This document shows, piece after piece, positions 22,823 through 33,425 of a DNA stretch of 64,000 bases (the first letter of the stretch is position 1; each line of letters starts with the position of its first letter). The position numbers and the translations under genes are program-made. The DNA comes from Schizochytrium sp. TIO01. Taxonomy: Eukaryota; Sar; Bigyra; Thraustochytrida; Thraustochytriidae. The notes under the pieces are model-generated. The model had not been told where the DNA came from. It did no database searches and saw nothing but the letters and a program-made list of their open reading frames with translations. The stretch covers positions 387,001 to 451,000 of the forward strand of contig SMSO01000033.1 of the NCBI GenBank assembly GCA_004764695.1. Reading direction: 5' to 3'.

Positions 22823-23378
22823 TGCAGTGATAACCATTTCTTTAGTGCCAGAAATTGGGTGGTGGGCTTGAGAAGACCGAGTTCTTGGGCCGCAGACGAG
22901 GTGCAGCAGAGGTGGACTGGGGTCTCAATAGCCTGAGAAAGGCCCACAGAAGCTCCAAGGCAGAGCTCTGCGTGCAGGCTGAGCTGCATCGGCTTCGAGA
23001 GATGAGGCTCGGGAATAATTGAGTCATGCTGGTAGTTCTATGGCAGCCGTCTCTAGGTAGCAGCTAGGCAGATACTAGCTAACATCAGCATTATCCATGT
23101 GAGCTCTTTATCGATGGTGTTTATCGATTGTAGGCCGTGTTTATCGATGCTATCAGTTTTATCTGCAGCAACAGCAACAGAAATACTACACTTGGCAGCT
23201 GCTCCGATTCCCGCATCGCCGTCTTAGTAACAACTCGAACTCCACTCTTCAAGTTTGGTTAGTATTTGATAACTCCCTTTTGCTCATACGCCAATTAGCT
23301 GAAGATTGATTCGTCATTCAACAACAGTCATAAGGGATTGTTTTACCAGGGTTAGGAGCAAAATGAAGTTTGTCTATA

Positions 23379-24585
23379 GAACATATTGCTCGTGTAGCAA
23401 ACTCTCAAGATCCTGAGGATGTTGAGGACGGCGATGAAATTGAACAAATGCTTTTGAGGTTCGCCCTAAGAAGTTCTTCCAGATACTGTACGTGATATCA
23501 CTGGTCTGGATATGATCGCCTCGTTCGCGGATCGCACTCTCTGGCTCTGTTCGTATAGTTTTATTTAGAAAATGTAAATGGGATTATCATAGTTAAAGCT
23601 AAGACAGTATCAACAGGTGGGGAGATCAATTCAGGAATTTAGGTCAAGAAAGAGTACTTCGGAGCGAGCGCCGTAGATCTGCACTTACATAAAAGACCCC
23701 GCCATAGTGTGGATATAAGAGATAAACGACAACGCTAGGTAAGAGCGTAGAGTACTTTTGCAGGAAAGAAGCGTGGCATAGCGTCTTTGAAATCGAGCCC
23801 CCTGTAAAAAAGAATAGGTGATTTTGCCTCTTTTTTCTTAACTATTTTTTTTTAATAGAAGAAAGTTGACAGAAGTCATTTTTGACGAAACCAAGTGTGA
23901 TTTGTGATTTACATTTGACCATATCCACAAATTTCTTTACAACTTGAAGATTTGTTCAGGCAAAGATACCTAAAGCATTTGCTCAAGTGGTCTTTGAGAA
24001 TCCTATATACAGAAGTCAGCTAGAATGCCAATAATATCTAACTAGGTTAGGTTTGCTTCTAGTTTGCTTCTAGAAGTGGTGTATTTACGTCACAAACAAC
24101 GACGCAAGAGATTTCTGTTGGAGTTTTACCAATGTTAGAGCCAGTGTTTAAATGGACCATCTTGTAGAAATGTGGTATTCAAGCTGGAACAACCTCGAAT
24201 CGAAGAGACCAAAGAAATGCTTAAAGCCTTTACTGATACTCTATGGAACGTCGAAGTTTGCTGTTTGGAAGACTGTGCATTGAAAAATGACACTTATGCA
24301 GGTACTCTGATTTCCAGTACATGAAAGGATATAGTGAGGTAGGTTTCCATCATTGCAGGCAAATTCCATACAAGCGATAGATCAGAAAGATCAGAAAAAA
24401 CGACGAGACGCTTCATTCTTATTTAACTCATTTCTTGTTTACCTATCATGCAGATTTAAAAGTACTCGCTAATGTTTGCGGGTTTACAGATTTCCAGTGT
24501 TTATTATATTACCCAAGTTGATTTCGGTGAACATTGTGGTCTAGGGTTGCCGATTTATTTAATTGATAGATATTACCTTAAAATT
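23379..24585 (+). other. Coding-like fragments, possible decayed or multi-exon gene
   Basis: Several short plus-strand pieces read as convincing protein but are separated by stops. Piece 1 is 23380-23487: acceptor tctatag, donor GTACGT, motif SQDPEDVEDGDEIEQMLL. Piece 2 is about 23948-24029, motif KAFAQVVFENPIYRSQLE. Piece 3 is 24139-24301: acceptor atgttag, donor GTACTC, motif EQPRIEETKEMLKAF, about 54 residues without a stop. I cannot join them in phase or name a family. They may be exons of an undetected gene or remnants of a dead one. The rest of the interval to 24585 is A+T-rich and shows nothing more. Confidence 0.25.
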
Positions 24586-24978
24586 CTACTCAAGCCTCTT
24601 TTCTTCCCGCTGGTTGCCAAAGCTCTCCTGAACTGAGCAGCCAGCCAATAGCTGTTCAAGGTCTGCAGGCATACGCGGCGTCGCAGGTACTTGGAGCAAG
24701 TCTTCAGAGGCTTGCTGATACTTGGACTCCTTCTTTGAATCCTCCAACTCAATATCCTGATAATAATCGAGAGGATTTAGCAATCCTGCCTTCTCGTACG
24801 TCGTTTCTAGCTGTGTTTTCTCCTCTCGTCTGCGATCTTCCTCGACTCGCTCATCATCCTCTTGAAGCATGGACTTGACGCTTTGCACCCTGGAGAGCAG
24901 TTGCTTGAGTGCCAGCTCAGCACTCTTTACCTCATTTTGATGGTCCCCACGCTGTGGTGCCTCCACCTTGGATTCCAT
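24586..24978 (-). CDS. Small coiled-coil protein, unknown function
   Basis: 130 residues, highly charged, with the motifs SRVQSVKSMLQEDDERVEEDRRREE and LLNPLDYYQDIELEDSKKE (each a short excerpt of the helix). It contains no membrane segment or known catalytic motif. The helix-rich centre and acidic/basic pattern suggest a small structural or adaptor subunit. The frame is open a further 59 codons upstream without an ATG, and a pyrimidine-rich stretch ending gcaaaag immediately precedes the chosen ATG. A 5' UTR intron or an additional N-terminal exon is therefore possible. No family recognised. It is divergent from the FAM135-type lipase gene. Confidence 0.5.
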   Translation of the reverse strand: MESKVEAPQRGDHQNEVKSAELALKQLLSRVQSVKSMLQEDDERVEEDRRREEKTQLETTYEKAGLLNPLDYYQDIELEDSKKESKYQQASEDLLQVPATPRMPADLEQLLAGCSVQESFGNQREEKRLE

Positions 24979-25711
24979 CTTTTGCAAAAACAATCCAGAA
25001 CAACCTTCGACGTCAAGCAGAACTCCACTGACCGTCCTAATCGATTTTGGTGCTTTCGCAAGTGCTCGAGACCTGAACAATAACAAACTTTTGCAAATCG
25101 GTCTAACGGGCCTCAAAAACGGGTCTATCTGAGTCCCATTTCTTACCCTTAACAATAATTTTTACATATCTTTTACAACTCTTTTAATCTTCATTCTATC
25201 CCTATCAAATTTATTCTTATCCCTCTTTCAGCTTCTTTTTAACACCGTTTTTCAGACAGCCGTCCTAAAGTTGTAGTAAAACTACCCACCAACCTGAGAA
25301 CTCTAAATCCTGTAACTGCTAGGACCACTACAAAACCACAATCATAGATTGATAGACACCCGAATGATACATTCGCGCTACGCTTGGAGAAGATTATACC
25401 ACCTATCTGCCCAATACGTACAGGTTTTGAAAGCAAACCATCCACTGTTTATTTGTTCACTTCTTCTTTAGTTCCCTCTTTAGTTCACTCCTATTAGTAG
25501 TACGTAGCTAACACTTCCTATGAGTAGGAGGCCTTTATTATCTGTAGTAGTACTATTCTGCGAAAGGAGGGTCACCAGAATAGTGCTCTGACGTCCTGGC
25601 TCTGCCAGACTCTGATTGCAAAAGGTCTTCCTGGTGGAGGCCGAGGCGCTTTACGCGTGGCCAATAATACCTTTGGGTGAATTGGCCAGCGGCAGTAAAG
25701 AGCCATCCATC
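24979..25711. other. Divergent intergenic
   Basis: Between the small coiled-coil gene and the FAM135-type lipase gene. Promoters are presumed; no element identified. Confidence 0.6.
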
Positions 25712-28598
25712 ATGGCCTGTCTTCAGGCCACCGTGGAGGTGGGCATCAGCCTCATGAGCTTTCACAACGTGGATCTCAACCAGCAGGGGTACGTTGACTG
25801 ACTAGGCTCGTCCCTCCGTCGCGAAACCATGCGACCTCAGAGAAGACCCTCGTGTGGTCTCGCTCCGGCGTCATTGCAGAGATGTATCATGGTAACAATG
25901 CAAAATTTGTAGCGAATCCGTGGGTTAATTAATGGCAAGGCTTGGTGCAGGAAAGGACTTGATAAATGGAGAAAATGAAAAATAGACCGACTAACTCGAA
26001 TTACTGTAATACCTCAACCTCTTGTCATCTTATGTATATGGATTGTAACTACGTGCTGGTGAACTCATCTATGCAACGATGGGGAATGCGGATAACATAA
26101 TCACCTACAATAACGTCACGTGTCGTTCTGGTTCTCGAAATGCATTGATGTGGTGATGTGAATTCTATATCTTAAAATGAAATTACAGCCTATACCGCCT
26201 TTCGGTATCAGTTGCCAAAGGTGCGGATCGCTTGCGTGCTATTGCGCAAGAGGCTCGAATGCAGGAAGCCAAAGAAGCTTCAAATAGTAAGAAAAAGCTC
26301 GGGGTGAAGGATTCTCGCCAAGGATTAGGGGCTCATGCAGATGCACCACTAGAAGATCGAGCAACTCCCTACGCATGTTTCGAAACTGATCTTGATTTGT
26401 CTCATGTTGAGGGACGCAAAGTTCTTGATAGCTTACGACGCCACACACCTGCTAGTATCTCCGGGGTAAATGACGTGTACTACAGTAAGGGGTTTCTTGT
26501 CCGCTACGTTGATGAAAAGCGAAATATTAATGACGGAGTTCACTTTCGCTTTGATCTCAATGCTATTCGCGATCGTGATGTATCGCTTAGGCTGTGCATT
26601 TGCCTCGAAAGAGCTTGCCCACCAGTCACTGAAGATGAAGGCCCTCCTGAGTATTCAATACTTTCTGCGCGGACTGTGCAGCTTAATCGCGTAGGAGAAG
26701 GCTTACATGAATACATCCCGATCATCTACGACGACTTTTACAACTCGGGGTTTGCCCTCCTTGAAACAACTGTACATACGTGCGTCACTGGTATTCGCTA
26801 TGAACCCGACACATCTGGATTACGGCTTGCACAGTATTTATTGAGAGGAAGAGAGGAAAAGGATCTAGACGAGGCACTCGATGCTCCTTTTGCTCAAGAT
26901 CTAGAGACGATGCGACGCACCTGTATCTTTTTACTTCGTTCATCCCACGTTTCTCTTGCGGCATGTATTGACCTTCTTATTCGTAAGCTAGATCCTGAGG
27001 ATAAAGATGCTATTGGAGATGGGGAGCTTTGCCTCAAACCTCTTACTGAAATCGAACTTGCTCCTAATTTGCTAGAAGGGGACCAGAGTGCGCACAGCGT
27101 TGAGAAGTTTGCCACTGCCTTCTCCAACGAGCTTGAAACTTGGTCGTCGGCTCTTCTCTTAGCGTGGCATAGCTTTCTGCACAGCCTACAGGCATGTTCT
27201 GGCAAGGTGAGGCGAGACCTTAAATCTGCTTGGTTGGACAAGGCCACAGAAAAGGTTGGTGAAAGTGTCATTCGTGAACGATTTGATGCATCAACGATTA
27301 AAGGCCCTACGGATGCCAATGTCTGCCGCAAGCGTGACGAGGTTGCTGCTAAAATTCGTCAATGTGCAATAGAAATCCGCAACTTCCAGCGCGAAAAAGT
27401 TGAGGATTATGAAATGTTTGAAGACGACTCATCGTTTCCCATTCTCTTTGAGCAACGTTATGACACAAAGCTTTCTACCCGATCTCTTGTGGCCCCTGCA
27501 GCAAATGCCATGCCTCCCCAGCCGCCAATGAGCACCCTGAGCTCTTCTTCCTCCTCCTCTTTGGTGAGTACCTCCGGCGTACCAGGTGAGCCTTTGCGGA
27601 AGCCATCTTTTGCTTCTTCCATATCCACTCCTTCGCCTAACCTGCAACTGCAACAGCCAAATGGCGAGGCAACCCAGAATGTCGACCCTCCTAGCCCCTG
27701 TACCCCACCCAAGCTGAAACGAAATGGCGGAGTGAAGTTTGCAGATGTACGTGACGTTGTTGTTCTTGTTCATGGATATATGGGTAGCTCGTGGGACCTG
27801 CGACCGTTTCGTAACTACCTGCTACTTATCGAACCCGATGTCATTTCTTACTTAAGCAAAGCTAATGAGGAAGACACCGACACCGACATTGAAGTTCTTG
27901 GTTTTCGCCTTGCAAACGAAGTTCATAGTTTTTTGAAGCGCACCTTTGGAGGAGAAGACTTTAAACTCGGAAGGCTTTCCTTTGTTTGTCACTCCATTGG
28001 TTCTGTGATTCTCCGTAGCGCGCTTACTCGTAAAGAAATGGCAGAATTTCTTCCAAACCTGCACAGCCTACTCTCAATGTCATCTCCTCATCTTGGTTCA
28101 CGAGCAATGAAATCAACTCTTGTGAAATATGGGCTGTGGGCAATGCGTCACTGGCGAAAGGCATCTGCACTAGGCCAATTGTCCATGGCAGATGTTGAAT
28201 ATGGGAAAACAATCCGTGATACGCTTGTATTTAGGCTTAGTGAAGCGGAGGAAAGTCTCCGCCATTTTGATCATATCGTCCTAATCTCTTCACACCAGGA
28301 CCATTATGTGCCATACCACAGCACCCGTGTGGAATATTTAGCTCCCTCATCTGCAGTCACCAAATCGGACATCTCCTTGGCCAAAGACATGACTGATAAC
28401 CTTCTCAAAGGAGTAGATCCATCAAAGATTGTTCGTTTGGATATTTCATTTCAATTTGACAATTTACGAACAAATCGAATGGATAAATTTATCGGACGCG
28501 CAGCACACATCAAAATACTGGATTCGCCTGCGCTTTCCCTGACCCTGCTTTTACATTTCAAGGAGCTCTTTGAGCCCACATTTCGTCGATCAGAATAA
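25712..28598 (+). CDS. FAM135-type putative serine esterase/lipase
   Basis: 828-residue protein of the FAM135 family. Exon 1 is 25712-25788, the intron is 25789-26188 (400 bases, GTACGT..ttacag) and exon 2 is 26189-28598. Exon 1 supplies VEVGISLMSFHNVDLNQQG, the family's N-terminal VE..V.L..F.NVDL.QRG block, and the junction continues GLYRLSVSVAK. The N-terminal FAM135 region covers about 1-330. A proline/serine-rich linker follows. The C-terminal alpha/beta-hydrolase (DUF676) starts at LVHGYMGSSWDLR (about 552) and has nucleophile Ser628 in CHSIGS. It continues SMSSPHLGSR, HQDHYVPYHSTRVE and GRAAHIKILDS, matching FAM135A/B closely. The elbow is Cys-His-Ser-Ile-Gly instead of Gly-x-Ser-x-Gly. 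Substrate unknown. Confidence 0.93.
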
Positions 28599-29459
28599 GT
28601 GCAAATGATAAAAAAACAAAAGATTGATACTGAATAACTATGATTTCTTCTAGGTTTTCCCCAGCTGAGTGTAAACTTTGTGCTAATCTCATTTTGAAGT
28701 ATTAGAGCTCGAGGCAAAATGTTATACGTGCATCCCTCCCCATTATGCCACACTTTAAAATTTTGTGATTGACTACAGCATGGGCAAAGATAGAGTATGT
28801 GATCATACGAACGCGGCCGTCAATACATAATTTTATCATGCATTGACATTTATGAAAAGCTAATTGGCTGAGTAATTGATCGTGACTTATTTTTATCAGT
28901 GACAAAAGATTACTCTGCAAACCCATCTTCGAAAAAATATCCCAATAAGTCACTCTGCAGTGGGCCTTTTCAATATTTAAAATTTAAAGAACTATCTCCT
29001 GGATACATACTTCCTACGTTAGCTGTTATTCATAATAGTGATTAATCCCTTGCCTTATGAAATTTAGAGAATTTCATGACTGCTAGATTTCAGCCAATAA
29101 ATCTCCAAAGCATTATTGAAAATGTGCACAGACAACATGACGGGTAGGCGCGGAATAGCCACGGATCAGTTGGAGGTCTTTCCAAATGGTTCCTCAATTA
29201 ATACAATCAACAGTGTATCGTAGGGGATCAATGAAATCTATGCTTACAAAGATTTAAAAAATGATTTTAATGCATCTATCAATGGCCAAAAAGAAAGAAG
29301 CAACAATCAGCATATCAGATTGTGAACGATTTGCCTTGGGGGTCAATTTGTAATGGCTTTATCGACAGGACCATATCCCTACAGCACAGGTGCAACCATG
29401 TTAGGGAGGAAATAACGATAATGAGCCTGAATAGCATCATAGTTTATGGCTACATACCT
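28599..29459. other. Convergent 3' flanks, A+T-rich
   Basis: Between the FAM135-type lipase and ARL6. Nothing recognised beyond presumed 3' UTRs. Confidence 0.65.
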
Positions 29460-30068
29460 CTACTTGTGATGCTTGGACTCAGATACTACACTAAGGCAAT
29501 CGGCTAGCCACTCCACTGCGTCCTCAATACCTTCTCCTGTTCTTGCATTTGTGCTCACAATAGACCATGGACGTTCACGAATTTGTTCAAGGCCCATTTT
29601 GGACACACACTCAGCTGGGCCCATGGAATTGGGGCAATCTTTTTTATTACAAAGAAACAGGACAGGAATATTACGCGAGCGCACCGAAACATCTGAGAGA
29701 ACCATCTCTAGCTCATCCCTTGCCACAGCTAGACGCATACGATCAGTGGAGTCCAGAACAAAAACAATAGCATGAATTTCAGCATAGTGCTGTGACCAGA
29801 GATTACGATATTTCCCTTGACCCGACATATCATATGCAGTAAAGTTGACGTTCTTGCGCTTGAACGTCTCTACACGAAAGCCCACCGTGGGTGCAACTTC
29901 TTCAGGTTCATGGTCATCGTCGAGCTTAGCACGCTGAAGATAGTTGATCATAGTACTCTTGCCAGAGTTATCCAGACCCACCACAACTACATTGCACTCT
30001 TCAGTCTTGCCCGCGCGCGTCGAGAGCGCACGCAGCGATGATGAGAGGCGTCGGAATAGTCCTGACAT
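29460..30068 (-). CDS. ARL6 (BBS3) small GTPase
   Basis: ARF-like GTPase of the ARL6/BBS3 type, which when GTP-bound recruits the BBSome coat to membranes for ciliary membrane-protein traffic. 202 residues. The P-loop is GLDNSGKST (31-39). Switch I threonine is in APTVGF. The family-specific DMSGQGKYRNLW includes the catalytic glutamine. NKKD recognises guanine, and RPWSIVSTNARTGEGI is the G5 region. DMSGQGxYRNLW and the spacing to HYAEIHAIVFVLDSTDR separate it from other ARFs. The N-terminus begins MSGLFRRL: Gly is at position 3 rather than 2, so N-myristoylation is not expected, but an amphipathic helix is present. It is divergent from the membrane-protein gene at 30565, with 496 bases between starts. 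Confidence 0.93.
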   Translation of the reverse strand: MSGLFRRLSSSLRALSTRAGKTEECNVVVVGLDNSGKSTMINYLQRAKLDDDHEPEEVAPTVGFRVETFKRKNVNFTAYDMSGQGKYRNLWSQHYAEIHAIVFVLDSTDRMRLAVARDELEMVLSDVSVRSRNIPVLFLCNKKDCPNSMGPAECVSKMGLEQIRERPWSIVSTNARTGEGIEDAVEWLADCLSVVSESKHHK

Positions 30069-30564
30069 TGTCTTGTTCTGGCCGACCCGTAAGAACCGAA
30101 GAAGATGCCTTTTTCTGTGCCGTGCTTATACAGCTTGTATAATAACAGCTTCTTGCGCGTTTGGTGGACTCACTGTCCTTGAGCACAGGCTTCAATGTTT
30201 CTCGCGCAAATAGCCCCACTGGTGAGCCTCTCTGACAGTAACTACTCAATATACCCAAACTTCATAGAGGTGACAGAGGGTGCTACGTGTAAGCTGGCGG
30301 CGATCCGTTGTCGCACACCAGGGTATGCAACAAAACAAAACGCCAGCCAACTGTGTTTTTTTAATATATAATACAATAGTTAATTTCTAGTTATGTTCTA
30401 TAATACCCCCTCTTACTTCGTGTTAGTTTTGGTCATCAAGTTATTGTACACCACGATGCTGGAATCAAGCAAGGCTATTTGAAGATCATAGAGTGCAACA
30501 AGGATAAACTGCTGGCTGTTGTAGCCTTACACATGTGGCGAGGCGCAAGCCTCTTCTTGCAATA
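30069..30564. other. Divergent promoter region, ARL6 and membrane protein
   Basis: 496 bases between two outward-facing start codons. Presumably a shared promoter; no motif can be named. Confidence 0.6.
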
Positions 30565-31176
30565 ATGACGCAGAAGCAGCTTGGTAGTGTTCAGGTTGGC
30601 GTGCTGGTTTCGGTTGTAAGCTTTTGCATATTAATAGTGGCAATAATTTACCACAATGGCGCTCGGCAGAAGGGCACAGGCAAGCCGTGGTTGAGGCGAC
30701 GTGGTTGGCGACAACGAAGGCGTGCAAAATTTGACTATGGCTATGACCCTATTATGCTCGACCAAGTAGCAAACGGTGATGTTGAGCACAAATTCAACGT
30801 TGTTAATTATCTAGAAGCTGCGACGGAGAGACGTCTTCGACGCCTTTTGAAAGTCTACGGCCAAGAGCTCTCCGACTTGGAGAATCTTGAGAATGAAGTA
30901 AAGGACCTTGAATTTGGTTTGCAGAAAACAAGACGCGAAATTGCAAAGGGAGGAGGAGACCAGGAGACCCTTAGACGTTTAATTGACACGCGAGGCTCCG
31001 AGATATTTGGTCCTGAGTGGAATACTTCTGTGAATGGAGCGCCAACATTGAGTCATGTTATTGCTCCTGATGAAAAAGCTGAGGAATGGCGTGTTCCCAA
31101 TGATAAGTTCGGTCAAAGACTTTCTGCTCGACGCAGTGTTCACCCGGTCCCCAGGCTTGCTCTAGACAAACTGTAA
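30565..31176 (+). CDS. Single-pass membrane protein, unknown
   Basis: 203 residues, family not recognised. The short N-terminus is followed by one strongly hydrophobic segment (about 10-30, GVLVSVVSFCILIVAIIY). Next comes a very basic stretch (RRRGWRQRRRAKF, about 43-55), then a helical charged region with LEATERRLRRLL-like pattern and LENLENEVKDLEFGL (about 85-140), and a C-terminal PVPRL. The basic flank after the hydrophobic segment predicts a cytosolic C-terminal domain with the N-terminus outside, or a signal-anchor. The start is the first ATG. It shares its upstream region with ARL6, so co-regulation with ciliary genes is conceivable but unproven. Confidence 0.8.
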   Translation: MTQKQLGSVQVGVLVSVVSFCILIVAIIYHNGARQKGTGKPWLRRRGWRQRRRAKFDYGYDPIMLDQVANGDVEHKFNVVNYLEAATERRLRRLLKVYGQELSDLENLENEVKDLEFGLQKTRREIAKGGGDQETLRRLIDTRGSEIFGPEWNTSVNGAPTLSHVIAPDEKAEEWRVPNDKFGQRLSARRSVHPVPRLALDKL

Positions 31177-31525
31177 CCTCTAAATGTACGAACTAGCACT
31201 AAATACAATTACCTTCGCTCTCCAACTAGAAGTAAGAAATAAGCATCAATATATGAGAAACGCGGGTAACTCGCAATATGGTTTCTTTGACATGGAAAGG
31301 TAAATTAATGGGAAAGACAGAAATAAATTGTGTACTCCTTTATAAAGATAAAGTCACAAGAGCGCAACTGTGAACTTTTTCTCTACATTTATATTATTAG
31401 ACCTTGCGTCCATGAAGTTGTGTAGTCAATTAAAGAGTAAAGATTCTTTGGCATGTGCAATATTTTACGAGCGATTTTACAGAGATGAACGACCTTGAGA
31501 CGCTAGTAGCTAAGTTTGTTATACT
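31177..31525. other. Convergent 3' flanks
   Basis: Short A+T-rich spacer between the membrane-protein gene and CCDC113; nothing else seen. Confidence 0.7.
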
Positions 31526-32551
31526 CTATAGAGGGGACTCTCCATCTCCATTCCTATTGTTAGAATTTTTCGATGGGGACTTTGCGGAGATGGCCGCGAT
31601 CTCAACCTTTCTGGTCCAATCCTTTACAGAATTCCTCAGATCATACATCTTCGCTTTTTGTGCAACATAATCCCGCACATGAGGCATCTCTGCACTCGAC
31701 TCATCCGACTCGGAGAGCTTGCGATTAAGACGCTCCTCCTTTACAATTTCATCACCAACTTTATTGATATCTACTCGAATTTTCTCAAGAAGATCTTTGC
31801 GCGATTGAATCTCTTTATTGAGCCACTCTGTTTCAGAAATGATGGTGTTCAACTTCTTTTTGAGGTTATTAAGCACTTGCACAGTGTTACCTGTGGTTCG
31901 TTTCAACTTGAGGAGATCCTGGTTCCTTTCCTCAATTTTGGAAATATACTGCTTATTTTCAATCTGCAGCTGATGGAAGTCGATGTAGTGAAGAACGTCA
32001 CCCATTTCTTCCTTTTGCTTGAGCTGAGTCTCGATTTTTTGAATCAAACCTTTGAGAGTGACATTTTTTAGTCGAAGCTTTTCAATTACCCCATCTTTCT
32101 GTTTTAATTTTTCCTCCATATACTTGACTACTTTCTCTGCCATTGTCTTGCCTGTGCGAAAGTTCTCGGCACCTACGACAATGTCGCGCTTAAACTCATA
32201 GGCTTCTTTCTTTAGGTCAGAGATTCGCAAATCTGTCTCTTCCAGGACTGCTCGAAGAGAATCAATAAGCTTCTCTGAATTTACTTTGGTGTCTTCGATA
32301 CGTTTTTGCATAGCATCAAACTCATAGTTGGCAATATTAAGCTTTTCGTCAAGAGTCAAAGTCGTGCGCCCACGTCCCCGGCGCCGTTTACCCGCTCCTG
32401 CATCGTCTTTACTATGAAGTTCTGCTTCAAGCCTCGTCTTGTGCGCGTCCAGAAGCTCATTTTCCTGCTGAAGCTTTTTGTTTTCTCGAAGCAGATCTTC
32501 GAGCTCGCGCTCGGCTGCAGATGTTGCAGCATTGCCCCCACGATAGACCAT
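31526..32551 (-). CDS. CCDC113/CFAP263-like coiled-coil ciliary protein
   Basis: 341 residues, almost entirely coiled coil. The family core is clear: AEKVVKYMEEKLKQKD, IEKLRLKNVTLK, LKQKEEMGDVLHYIDFHQLQ, IENKQY, KIEERNQDLLKLK, GNTVQVLNNLKKKL, SRKDLLEKI and the end block VRDYVAQKAKMYDLRN...WTRKVEIA. These match CCDC113 (DUF4201), which with CCDC96 lies near the radial-spoke base of motile axonemes and in some cells at centriolar satellites. A basic cluster (KRRRGRGR) precedes the core. The start is the first ATG (MVYRGGN). It implies that the organism makes a motile flagellum at some stage. Confidence 0.9.
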   Translation of the reverse strand: MVYRGGNAATSAAERELEDLLRENKKLQQENELLDAHKTRLEAELHSKDDAGAGKRRRGRGRTTLTLDEKLNIANYEFDAMQKRIEDTKVNSEKLIDSLRAVLEETDLRISDLKKEAYEFKRDIVVGAENFRTGKTMAEKVVKYMEEKLKQKDGVIEKLRLKNVTLKGLIQKIETQLKQKEEMGDVLHYIDFHQLQIENKQYISKIEERNQDLLKLKRTTGNTVQVLNNLKKKLNTIISETEWLNKEIQSRKDLLEKIRVDINKVGDEIVKEERLNRKLSESDESSAEMPHVRDYVAQKAKMYDLRNSVKDWTRKVEIAAISAKSPSKNSNNRNGDGESPL

Positions 32552-33001
32552 CTTAGCCTTCGTGCGAGAACTTAAATTAGTATGCCGTAGAAGTGGGTTC
32601 ACGCACGTGAAGGCTCTTTGCTGACGCCACTACCTGTTGAATTATAAAGAAACTTGCAATACCTGCTTTGGAATATGTAGAAGCCTTTTTAATCAGCCAC
32701 CTAAGCTTGCGTCCACGTGAGCTCAGCTTGCACAAGCTACCTTGTCCTTTGCGATTGATACCAAGTGCCGCTATGATAGACAATATCAATCCAGCTTCAA
32801 TGGCAGTTCACGCCCCTATAGTAGACGCGATACATTTGCCAGGGAGTGTGCCAATTAGTCAGCCACCTACTGCTCAAGGAGTAACCTTGTCCGTGTGCAA
32901 TTCTACTAAAGTTCTAGAGTCTGCACCATTCTCTCATGTTCTTGGCCAATCTAATTGATCCGTTGACAACATGGAACAACGTCGCAAGCGCACACCCTAG
33001 T

Positions 33002-33039
33002 GCCTAGTAGGCTTTAATTAAGAATAGGGCCTATTCTTA
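33002..33039. repeat. Palindrome pair
   Basis: 33019-33039 is a 21-base palindrome: 10-bp arms TAAGAATAGG/CCTATTCTTA around one base. 33002-33012 (GCCTA-G-TAGGC) is a second, smaller one directly upstream. Confidence 0.8.
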
Positions 33040-33047
33040 TTAATTTA

Positions 33048-33425
33048 TCATTTTTTTTTTAAATCTACATCATCATGCAAACACTCTACTTTAATTGGAA
33101 CAGGAGGGAACGAAAAGTCGTTCCAGAAGTTCAAACCACGATTGCTTTGAAGACCTTGCCGATTTAGATTGAGAGAATAAGTTAGCCGCGGGTACTCCGC
33201 AGAGGCTTTCATCAAGGAAGGGATCGATATTACTTTAATATGTAATTTAATCCTGCTTGGCATTCTTTGTTTTATTATTAAAAAAACTAAAAAAATAGCT
33301 TTTAGGTGGATACTATCTACTCTAAAAAGGTCATTCATGATTATGCCGGCGCTTTCCAAAAATACTACTCCTAGTAGAGCTTGGTTGGTCGCGTTTTCCT
33401 CTTCGTCTATTTGGAATATTCCCAT
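33048..33425 (-). CDS. Doubtful 125-residue ORF ending in A-tract
   Basis: An intact ATG frame (ATG at 33425). The N-terminus is plausible (MGIFQIDEEENATNQALLG) and the rest is mixed, with LHIKVISIPSL and NFWNDFSFPPVP. The stop codon follows directly on a run of lysine AAA codons formed by a poly-A stretch on the minus strand (T run on the plus strand at 33052-33061). No family recognised. It could be a small gene, a retro-copied fragment with its A-tail, or chance in A+T-rich DNA. Confidence 0.2.
   Translation of the reverse strand: MGIFQIDEEENATNQALLGVVFLESAGIIMNDLFRVDSIHLKAIFLVFLIIKQRMPSRIKLHIKVISIPSLMKASAEYPRLTYSLNLNRQGLQSNRGLNFWNDFSFPPVPIKVECLHDDVDLKKK

Larger units (their letters stand above)
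21884..23378. other. Intergenic, G+C-rich block with open frames and repeats
   Basis: Contains the dehydrogenase upstream region, a GAAA array (22386-22416) and an ATTAC/ATTGA repeat tract (22734-22822). A G+C-rich block (about 22420-22720) is open in several frames at once, so coding potential cannot be judged. A plus-strand frame ending at 23024 is preceded by a possible acceptor near 22855 and reads as protein (motif KAELCVQAELHRLREM). No family is recognised and no gene is called. Confidence 0.45.
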
